A DNA stretch of 64,000 nucleotides from Trichosphaerium sp. ATCC 40318 (taxonomy: Eukaryota; Discosea; Flabellinia; Trichosidae), in NCBI GenBank assembly GCA_038496445.1, contig JALMLS010000064.1, forward strand, positions 774,758 through 838,757. Direction: 5' to 3'. The notes below the pieces were generated by a model that did not search any database, had not been told where the DNA came from, and saw only the letters and a list, made by a program, of their open reading frames with translations. The position numbers were made by a program, and so were the translations under genes. This document shows positions 55,673 through 64,000 of this stretch, piece by piece (the first letter of the stretch is position 1; the number at the start of each line of letters is the position of its first letter).

Positions 55673-56017
55673 TCAAAGAGGGAGTATATTAACATTACGT
55701 TCACGCAAAGGTACATGTTTATCCTTTCTCTTCTTCCCTTTCTTCTTACTGGCCTTCTTACTATTTTTGTCCATAGGTATAAATACCTTGCAAGGTCTTT
55801 GGGGCAACCCGGCTCGTGTGAATAGGAAATAAAAATAATGTAGAAAACTCACTTTTTTTGACGTTGAAGTGTCGATTACTCCATGTGTTTTCGTAACTTG
55901 CAAAAACCATCTCTTTTGGTAGATAACAAAAGAATAAAAAATAAAACGCCAAAGAATAGCACCATCATGTATAGCATGAACACCAAAAGAATGTGCACTC
56001 AAGCCAAGAAAGGTCAC
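55673..56017 (-). CDS. Possible small gene with basic C-terminus
   Basis: A frame of 114 codons without a clear ATG at its 5' end. Its last 35 codons (MDKNSKKASKKKGKKRKDKH, then VPLRERNVNILPL) have the look of a basic protein tail. Internal donor and acceptor candidates near 55850 and 55800 suggest it is spliced. No domain recognised; only the C-terminal part is at all convincing. Confidence 0.35.
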   Translation of the reverse strand: MTFLGLSAHSFGVHAIHDGAILWRFIFYSFVIYQKRWFLQVTKTHGVIDTSTSKKVSFLHYFYFLFTRAGLPQRPCKVFIPMDKNSKKASKKKGKKRKDKHVPLRERNVNILPL

Positions 56018-56185
56018 TCTTACGATATCAGCGAATATTCACGCGAAAACCGAGCCAGTTTTCATGTGAGTTTAAACCGTTGTTCGCACGTTGGCTTCCA
56101 ACATAATTTCTCCTTCTGTAGCAGGTAGTTGTTTTAATAAATAAAAGTGTACAAGCCGAACTAGCGGCAAAAAGAGGTAGTGTGA

Positions 56186-58372
56186 CTACTGGAAGGATTC
56201 ATAAGATCCATCACTGTATTCGTCACTGTACTCATCAGTGTACTCGTCACTTTCGCTTTCGGTATCATCAGAATAATACTCTTCTTCATATTGAACTAAC
56301 CCTTCACCAGTAACCTCTTCATAGCTAACAGGAGATAAGGATCGCGTGAACTTCAAGCAAATAACAAAAAATCACGTACGAATCTGAAAAGTCTTCGTAT
56401 TCACGTGCAACTTCATCGCCTGGGTATACATCTACTCTACCTTCTTCTGATTCAACTTTTGTTGTATCAGCTTGGTATCTAACTTCAGCAGAAGACTATA
56501 AATTGTAAGACATAAAATTAAAATAAAAAACAATAGTTAGTTGTTTCGCCACGTACGGAATCCATTGGTACGCCTGCAGATGGTGTTTGCACATGAGTTG
56601 TTGTAAAATTAACAAGTTCATTTTCGTCCTCTTTCTTAGGTCCACTAGACCCACTAGACGAACACGAACAAGAACAAACACTGCAGCAACAAATAAACAA
56701 AATAATTAGTGCAATCAATATTGCAGCGCCTAAAAATTCATTAGCTCCCTTTCTAACTACAACCTCTATTAAAACATACCTGCACCGCCACCAATACCAA
56801 TCCATAGTGCATTTACTTCCAAAAAAGATTGTTCATCTGCAATACAATCAACACATTCTCGTTCAGATGATGAAGTAAGAGTTGAAGGCGTAACAGCGGC
56901 AGGAGATGACTAATAGAATAAGTAAACTTTTTCCAACATAAAGGTACTGTACAGTAACCGTTGCATCTGTTGTATTGGCTTGTAGCGCAGCTTCAAATCC
57001 AGCAGTTGAACCCTAATTTGTGTTAAGGCAGCCAAGAGAAAAATACCACATACCAAAAATGTAGCAACAGGGGTAGCTGCGTCAGTACCATTAAAACGTG
57101 CATTATAGCTTGTAGTTTGCTCAATACTCTTCTTTGAAGTCGGTTGTTGTGTAACAACAGGTCTAATACCTGTTTCTTGCTGAAGAAAGTCTTCAGCAAA
57201 TACAATTTCAGCACTATCAAGTGGTCTTGAAACAGCAAAGACTACGTCTACTGATCCAACGACACAACGTGGACTATTGGGTCCAAATGTAACTACACCA
57301 CGCTTGTATAGCAGTTAGATTAGGTGCCTATAACATTAACGTACACCAAGAGTCCATGTTCCTTCAGTAGTGAACGAAAGTTCAAAATTTCTTACAGGAA
57401 AAAAAGGAGCTGTTGAAGTGAAATCCGTAGGTTGACCACGTGCCTAAAGTAAGGGTTTAGATATTCATTTGCAACAAGATTAAAATTTAAGCTTACGCCT
57501 GGTTCGGAGAAGGTATTATTTGATTCGCCAGCAACCAAGTTTAACACAGGTTCCTGAAAAATGATAAGATGTTTGTACTAGAGCATTAAAACACAAACCT
57601 GAGATAAAAGATTCCATCCCAAGAGAGCTATGAAGCTACCAGCAGATTGTCCAGGTAAAATACAATCGAGGCGAGGTTCTTGTGCGGGTTAGTTCATGCG
57701 CATGTGTGGAAGTTATAAATGCGTACCTATCGCCGGGAAAGAGGCAACTGACACTTCTGTAGGAGGTTCAGTAGTTGTAGGCGCAACAGTTGTATTTGTG
57801 GTATTAGATGGAGCTACGGGTGCAGTTGGCATAGTTGGCGGTTCTGTTGGTGCCTCAGTTGTTGGTGACGCTGTTGTTGGCGCATTTGTAGGCGCAATGG
57901 TTGTGGTTGGTGGTTCTGTAGGTGATTCTGTTGTAGGCGCTTCTGTAGTTGGAGTTTCTGTAGTTGGAGTTTCTGTTGTTGGTACGTCAGTGGTAGGAGG
58001 TACGGTAGTAGGAGCGTTTGTTGTTGGAGCGTCAGTTGTTGGTGTTTCTGTTGTTGGGGCTTCTGTGGTTGGAGTTTCTGTTGTTGGTGCGTCAGTGGTG
58101 GGTGGTATGGTAGTAGGAGCGTCTGTGGTTGGTGGCGCTGTTGTTGGTGGGTTGGTAGTAGGAGCCGTAGTTGTTGGTGCGTCAGTGGTGGGAGGTACGG
58201 TAGTAGGAGCGTCTGTAGTTGGTGGCGCTGTTGTTGGAGCCTCGGTAGTAGGAGCATCTGTTGTTGGTGGCACCGTTGTCGGTGGTACAGTTGTTGGAGG
58301 CGCTGTTTGCGCTTGCACAGCAATAAACGCAAATAGCGCTACAATGATAAATATATCAACAATAGCCCTCAT
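56186..58372 (-). CDS. Mucin-like type I membrane protein
   Basis: The signal peptide MRAIVDIFIIVALFAFIAVQ is followed by about 150 residues of PPTT/APTT/ETPTT repeats (57780-58310), likely O-glycosylated. Then come extracellular beta-rich segments (LDCILPGQSAGSFIALLGWN, ARGQPTDFTSTAPFFPVRNF, PRCVVGSVDVVFAVSRPLDS). One membrane helix follows, with GANEFLGAAILIALIILFI then a Cys-rich stretch (CCCSVCSCSCSSSGSSG). The cytoplasmic tail is acidic, with many Tyr in acidic context (YEDFSD, YEEVTGEG, QYEEEYYSDD), ending SYESFQ. The layout recalls the His-rich protein at 18270-19328. Likely a surface receptor or adhesion protein; family unknown. Confidence 0.7.
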
Positions 58373-58476
58373 GAAAGATAGCAAGCTCTATTTGCAATTG
58401 CTGATTTGTTTGACTAAAAACTACCAAAAGTTTAGCGTTTTTTTCTATTGTTTTGTTGCAATAACACTGAGAAACC

Positions 58477-59308
58477 ATGCTTCGCTTCAGCACACGCTTT
58501 TCTAGCGCACTTCGCACAACCCAACAAACTCAACAAGTGAATAGCGTCCGTAATACGCGCTATACTCGCGCTTCCGTTAGAAAGTATTGTTCAGCGGGTG
58601 CCGGTACGCCAAAAGAGCATTGCGAATTGTAAGTTTTTCTTACGACTATCCAATAGAACCAGAAGACTACAAGTACTCCAAAACCCACGAATGGGCTAAA
58701 TTGAACGACGCTGGAGACTCAGCCACCGTTGGCCTCACAAACCACGCACAAGATGCTTTGGGCGATATTGTATTCGTAGAGCTTCCTGGTCCGTTATTTT
58801 AGCGCCCATAAAACGAAGCTGAACAAATAATTTTTTGAAAACAAATCTTTCCGGTTTTGAGGCGCAAAACTCATACAAGTGTTAGAAGTCGGTACTACAT
58901 ACGAAATTGGCGAGAAATTCGGAACAGTAGAATCTGTTAAAGCAGCCAATGATATTTTTATGCCATTTTCTGGTACATGTACTGAAGTACGTAAATATGC
59001 AACCAAACAAACGAACTAAGCGTTACTTAGGTAAACACAGCACTCGAAGAGGACGCAGCAACAATAAACAGAGCAGCTTATGGAGAAGGATGGCTAGCAC
59101 GATTCCAAGTACGTTGTTAATTTAATTGTTGTACAAGGACAATCCACGCGCCAATATTTCCGTTTTAAGAGGTTTTAATGCGTTTCGGTTTAAAAAAAGA
59201 CTTTCTGACGTTTTATTCTAGATCTCTGATATGAAACATATTGATGACCTTATGGATAAGCCTGCATACCAAGAACAGTTGAAAAAAGAGTCTGATGAGG
59301 ATGCATAA
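58477..59308 (+). CDS. GCSH: Glycine cleavage system H protein, mitochondrial
   Basis: Lipoyl carrier that shuttles the aminomethyl group between P, T and L proteins of the glycine cleavage system. The ATG at 58477 opens an Arg/Ser/Thr-rich presequence ([20 protein letters not shown]), as for a matrix protein. The mature part begins [20 protein letters not shown] and shows [20 protein letters not shown], then [19 protein letters not shown]. The Lys in ESVKA is the lipoylation site. The C-terminus has [13 protein letters not shown] and ends ESDEDA. Four introns of roughly 40-110 bases. All family landmarks are present, and length is normal. The start is divergent from the mucin-like gene with 104 bases between them. 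Confidence 0.9.
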
Positions 59309-59565
59309 TTCTTTTTGAACTACAAACCTCTCTTGTACACCAAAAAGATTAAAACAACAAATATTTGTTGCATTGGGCTTTGTTAATATACGTGGAGTTC
59401 TTTTACGCACTAAAACAAAAAGGAGTTCACTAAGAACTCAGAAACTAAACGGTTTTTTCTTCAGTTTTTGATTTTTTTTTTGGAAGGCTTGAAGATCGGA
59501 TTCTTGTTCTGTTCTTAGTTCTTTTTTTTGTAAAGTTCTGGTCTTGTTGAGGAATGGCACAAGTT

Positions 59566-62500
59566 TTATTTTTTAGTTTTGCGTTTACCCCAGTTATTTG
59601 TTACAGGTTTACTAACATCAACTCTTGGTGTTATTTTGACATCATCTTCATCATCTCCCAATAATGACAAAAAGTCCGTCTACGATTAACAGTCAAACCA
59701 GATTTCTACAACAGTGTATTGCGTACCTTTTTCTTTGGTTTCTTTGGTGTCGTTTTTGCTTTCTTTGACTTTGGAGCAGAAGTAGACGAAGATGATCTAT
59801 TAAGTGTAAACAAGTGGAAATATTCAGTCAAAAAAACTTCCGTAGTCACGTACTGTTTTCTTTTACGTGATTTAGGCTCTGACTTTACTTTTGCATCTGT
59901 CATACTAACATCTCCACCACCATTGTCATCAGCAGAATTAGTCTACAAAAGAGTGAGAACAAGATTTGTTGCAAAACAAAAAATCTCAACAAACTTTTCC
60001 CATTTTTTTTACCTTATCGCCATTGTTTAACCCAAATGCATCAAGAGTACGTTGACGTAATGTATGGGCCTCTATAAACCCCTCTACATCCTCTTCACTA
60101 TAATTTTTTCTTGTTTCTAGTATTTTTGTTCTAACTGCATCTTGTGTAAGATCAGCGCCTTTTTTCTGTGCAGCTCTTATTAATTTTGTTCTTTCAAGTT
60201 TTGTATCTTCTTTTATCTTATCAAGAACATACTTTTTTGTCTTTGCAATAGTATTATTCACCAACCTACACACAAAAAGTTGTCAGACATGGGTCATTTA
60301 TAATCGTTCCATCTTAGTGAGATTGAGATTCACTCATAAAAACGTGAATAGTTTTGGTTATTTTCATAATTTGTGACAATAGCTCTTCGTGCTACTACGT
60401 TATTTTTTGGAGTAGTAAAGAAAATAATTTAATAGCTGAGTGGTGTCATTTCAGAAAGTAAATTAATCCTTCACGTGGTAGGAAAAGTGTTTGAATACCA
60501 AAACAAAGTGTTTTTTTTTTTGGGAGTTGACCATATTTAGTAAATTACGTACTCTGTGAGTGCTGTTTTTTCGTCTTTTGAAACAAAGTTATCCAAAGCC
60601 TTATAAAAATCTGATTCTAATACAACAGAAGGCTTCCCATTAGCTACCAATGAGTTGTTTATTAGGTCCTAAAATAAAATAAGTCACAGATTCCACTCTT
60701 TTTTTTTTCCTTTTTTTCTTTTCACTTACCTCCATATTCCTTGAGTCTGGTTTTATGCTCATACGGCTCTGTAAAGCAGCTTCTTCGTCCATGCTTGACG
60801 CGTTTTCTGGAAAGGTCATGTAAGTCTAAAGACCTACAATCGAGGGATGTTTGCGTACGTAAATGTGCTTTTGTTGCTTTTTTCTTGGTGAACAGTAATA
60901 TTTCATTAGGGTTTGCTACTTTGCCTACAAAAGCTTGTCCAAACTGTGCGCTACTCATAGTATCGAAACCTCCCGAGTGATCAACCTAAAGCATTCGAGT
61001 GTTATTGAAAAGTAAAAGAAAGAGAAGAAAAGAACTAACCCGAAGGCGAATCAAAGGTTGTCGTGGTGGCAACTTTTTATCCTTTCTTTCTTTGTTTACT
61101 CGGGCGATCATTTCAGAAACTCTTTGTTCTAGGAACTCTCTAACTGCTTCCTTATCTGTGGGATCAAGGCTTTCGGCTAAAGAAAAAGGAGTTAGTGTCA
61201 AGTTGATCTTAGATTTAAACTCACGGTCAAGCGTAACATCCTCCATTACAAATGGTCGTACAGTTTTTAACTCTATAGGTACGAGTTTAAACTGTGTACC
61301 CTTTATTTCTAATAGTGCTATATGTCTTAAAAAGACAGTGAGAATGAATGATTAGACTTTACCATGAAGTGCGCACTTTTTTGTTGTTTCGTGTTCAGTC
61401 AAACTTGTAGCTATGCTTGAGCCTGGTTGAGATATATAAAAATTGGCTAAAAGGACCCATTAGCAATGTTAAATACCAGGTAAAGAGTACCTTCTGAGGA
61501 TTGTTTCGGTACAACCTGACAATCGTGTTCATGTCCCCAAACGACAAGATCAAAAAAATTTTCGAGAAATTTTTCGTGGATATAATTCTTTGGAGAATGA
61601 GCTACTCTGAGAGAGAAAACGTGTCAGTTCAGGTAAAATTAATTGCGTTAAAGTTCTAATGTTATGTTTTTTGCTTCTTTTTGTCTAACCTGTTTTGATG
61701 AATTGTCATTAGACTGAACCACTTGTCTTTTTCCTCAAGAGGTCTCATAAATTTAACTTTTTGTTCTCTGAAAGTTCTGTACAATCTCTCGTCCCTTATA
61801 TATCCCAATCCGTACAAAGCAAGCTTCGTATTTCCTAAACAATTATTAGCCTCATTCATATGTCTATTATGTTTGTATATGATATGTGTGAATTGATAAA
61901 CTATGTTTACCTTTCTCTATTAGAACAGGATATACTGAAATGTCATCGACATTTTGACACTTTCCAAAATAATTTACAAGATTACTGACACTTAATATAT
62001 CAAGCGCAGAATGTGCTCCATCCTATTTCCAATAAATATCCAATAAATAACGCAAAAATATCCAAGTAACAACACAACACTAATCGAAAAAAAAATTCAT
62101 GTAATTTCATTTAAAAAAAAACGTACACCTGATGGATCGTCGTGATTTCCATGTACAGCAAACATTGGATATTTTACATTATAATTAGGGTCTTCATAAT
62201 TAACGTGTCCTTGAGTTTGTATGTAAGCATGTTGCCGAAAGATTTTATATCGTAATTCAAACCGTTATGTCGTAGGAAATAAAACAAAAGGTCCGCAGAT
62301 GGCGCGTACCGAAAGAGTTGTTTGAAAAGTCTGAAACTACTTCAATTTCTACTTCTTTGTCGCCCATACAATGCTTTCTAATGATCTCCATTGTACGATA
62401 AAGCGTCTATTACAATTATTGGATGAAGTTTTACGGAGACTAGCTGCGTGCCTTTCTAGAAGGCTTATTATCATGAAACAAATCGCCACCATGGAGTATC

Positions 62501-62849
62501 ATATCTACCTACCCATTTGTGAGCTCGTAACGGTCTTTTAGAGGAATCTTACGTTACATGTATCTGCATAACCTAATATTTCGTCCCACGTTATAAACGA
62601 ATCATCTTTGCGTATTGGATCGCGTTCCAAGTAGCCTTTGATTGAATTAAACAAAAACGTTATTTTTTCTTTAAAACCCACGAACCTATGTGTGTGTCCG
62701 TTGTAATGAGTACGCGGATAGTGTCGGCATCTAAATCTTCCTCGGCGTCATCTTGGCTGTTACTAAAGGACAATCGCGTTAGTGTTAGTAAAAATGCGTT
62801 GGTACGTGTACGATTCGTTTTGCGATACTTCTTCTTCACTATCAGACAT
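59566..62849 (-). CDS. MRE11: MRE11 double-strand-break repair nuclease
   Basis: Nuclease of the MRE11-RAD50 complex. [13 protein letters not shown] joins across a GTACAC...TTTAG intron to [20 protein letters not shown] and TTDTHIGY. The phosphodiesterase motifs follow: [14 protein letters not shown] (about 62510), [12 protein letters not shown] (about 62150-62110), TIHQNR (about 61690) and [12 protein letters not shown] (about 61540), then [14 protein letters not shown]. The capping domain and C-terminal helices are also present (LREF-like [36 protein letters not shown]). The tail is basic ([18 protein letters not shown]) and ends [11 protein letters not shown]. More than a dozen introns. 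Metal-binding residues seen in the exons are intact. Confidence 0.9.
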
Positions 62850-63411
62850 TTTGATTTGATGTAAAGTGTAAGTTCGTGGAAATTGCCGCCAAGAATATAG
62901 AAGTGTTCGACGACCTCCTGGTTGTTATTGGCGCAACCAACTTTAACGACAGCTTAAAGCAGTTCGATCTTTTGTCCGAAAACCGTTGTGGTCAATCAAA
63001 GTAGCTTTCAACAACAAAACTTACAGTTCAAAAAAACAATCTTCAACAACGCAATAGATTGATCATGACTTCATTGGGCGTATAGATTGACCAAGTGATC
63101 AAATACTATCGCGAGAATCATACCAAAGCATTTCACAAACCTAGAGATGAGAACACAACAGCAAATAAGGTCCAAAGGTATAGAAGCACTTGCAGGTGTT
63201 CATGTCATTAACCTTGATGGTACTTCGGTTAACAAATAAAAGCATCGAAACACTTAAACTCGTTATTCGTAACAAAAAAAAAAATTACGCGTAACAAATT
63301 TTATAAAAACCCCTGTTGACCATGACAACATTAATACCGCTACATTTGTTACCTATTCCAATAGTTTAAAAGTCGCTTCACGCAAAATAAAACGCAAACC
63401 GTTACACAATC
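62850..63411. other. Region with unassigned coding-like segments on the plus strand
   Basis: Between the MRE11 start and the next gene two plus-strand stretches look translated: 62874-62995 (FVEIAAKNIEVFDDLLVVIG, ATNFNDSLKQFDLL) and 63090-63220 (DQVIKYYRENHTKAFHKPRD, or in another frame KGIEALAGVHVINLDG). I could not find an ATG and a consistent splice path linking them, so no gene is called. Confidence 0.35.
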
Positions 63412-64000
63412 ATGAAATCGCGTAAACGCATTGCTGCTACGCGTCAATTACTGCTTGAAGGTGTCAGCCGGACGCAGGAGCAGGTGATAGCCTAAAATCG
63501 CTAAAATATCGCGCACTCAGACATAAAACAATGTAAAAGCCAACAGGAAGAGACAAATGCAAACGACAGAGCAGATTGAAAGCTAAACAAAGTTATTGAT
63601 GAAGGTTGGCGAGTTTTGACACATGAGCAAATTTTCCTTCCCGAAATTGAGCATGTCTCTAAACACAGTAGCAAAACTGGGAGTTCCAATACAATGCAAA
63701 GACAGTGTTTGAGTGGTTGGTATAACAGAGTTAATTGATAGACTTTTAAAGGCACGTGATCCTACTTTTGAAAACAGCTTTAATATCCATATTAAGCTAG
63801 TTTTTGGGGCTGTTCAGCTGTGATACATTCATTTTATACAACTCACTTTGATGTTGTTGATCATGCTAATCAAACTAAATGGAGTACTTCAATGCCTGGG
63901 CAGTGTATAGAGCAAAACTATCGAATGATTACGGGAATTATGAAAATGACATCCCTGTAGCCATCACAGATTACAATATAGTATCCAAGTGTCCTGATCA
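63412..64000 (+). CDS. Unresolved gene(s) running off the right edge (partial)
   Basis: An ATG at 63412 opens MKSRKRIAATRQLLLEGVSR, followed by TQEQ and a possible GTGATA donor. Later coding-like segments are WRVLTHEQIFLPEIEHVSKH (about 63610) and LIDRLLKARDPTFEN (about 63732). From an ATG at 63879 the frame MEYFNAWAVYRAKLSNDYGN is open to the end of the window. Whether these form one gene or two is unclear, and no family was recognised. Confidence 0.35.

Noticed and set aside
57696-58505. 269-codon plus-strand frame with VVGASVVGG-type repeats
   Set aside because: It is the antisense reading of the PPTT repeats of the mucin-like gene; only the minus strand has a signal peptide and spliced downstream exons.
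1-64000. tRNA, rRNA and other RNA genes, bacterial operon signals, prophage or insertion sequences
   Set aside because: I looked for cloverleaf-type sequences, transposase motifs and terminal repeats and recognised none; a covariance-model scan would be needed to exclude RNA genes.

Overview
This window is nuclear DNA from an intron-rich, AT-rich, free-living eukaryotic microbe. Genes sit tens to a few hundred bases apart on both strands. Most are cut by short introns, typically about 40-110 bases and some near 25. The gene set fits a phagotrophic amoeboid or flagellate protist: a calcium-regulated 34-kDa-type actin-bundling protein as known from Dictyostelium, a sortilin, GnT-I, RGS and RhoGEF signalling, a voltage-gated proton channel, secreted polysaccharide-degrading enzymes, and a kinase for a bacterial wall sugar. 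I cannot name the species from sequence alone. All gene models were spliced by hand, so start and stop are usually firmer than each internal junction.

Layout. 1-9.3 kb: tail of a basic protein, a copper-brace LPMO-like secreted protein (+), a sortilin (-), GnT-I (-) and an RGS protein (+). 9.7-19.4 kb: a small membrane protein (-), a GCC2/GCC3-like multi-span protein (+), a long AASDH-type adenylation/PCP/PQQ enzyme (-) and a His-rich type I membrane protein (+). 19.7-26.2 kb: a CS-domain/Sel1 protein with two candidate last exons (-), a linker histone H1 joined in frame to a TerD domain (-), and a YP..WLPWKF repeat protein (-). 26.6-33.7 kb: a RhoGEF (+), an atypical Rab-like GTPase (-) and a GH5 cellulase with a carbohydrate-binding tail (-). 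34.2-35.9 kb: two genes without introns (MORN-type repeats, SET domain). 36.6-46.1 kb: class 3 lipase (+), secreted Cys-containing protein (-), Rrp36 with a very long Ser/Asp repeat extension (-), DoxX-like membrane protein (+), anhydro-MurNAc kinase (+). 46.1-50.1 kb: an LRR protein fused to an ADP-ribosylglycohydrolase (-), with a small PARP-like ADP-ribosyltransferase directly upstream (-). 50.4-64 kb: a probably GPI-anchored LamG-like mucin (-), the actin-bundling protein (+), Hv1 (-), a mucin-like receptor (-), glycine cleavage H protein (+), MRE11 (-), and unresolved exons at the right edge.

Most interesting. (1) The H1-TerD fusion at 22216-23925, joined by a canonical phase-0 intron. 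(2) The adjacent ADP-ribose writer (PARP-like, 49558-50109) and eraser (LRR-ARH, 46109-49264), the latter with an N-myristoylation-type start. (3) A Rab-like GTPase that appears to trade the C-terminal prenyl anchor for an N-myristoyl start and has lost the DxxGQ motif. (4) Window-wide features: the palindrome CACGTG occurs roughly 50 times (about 7 expected from base composition), and many introns begin GTACG rather than GTAAG, with several apparent GC-AG introns beginning GCACG.
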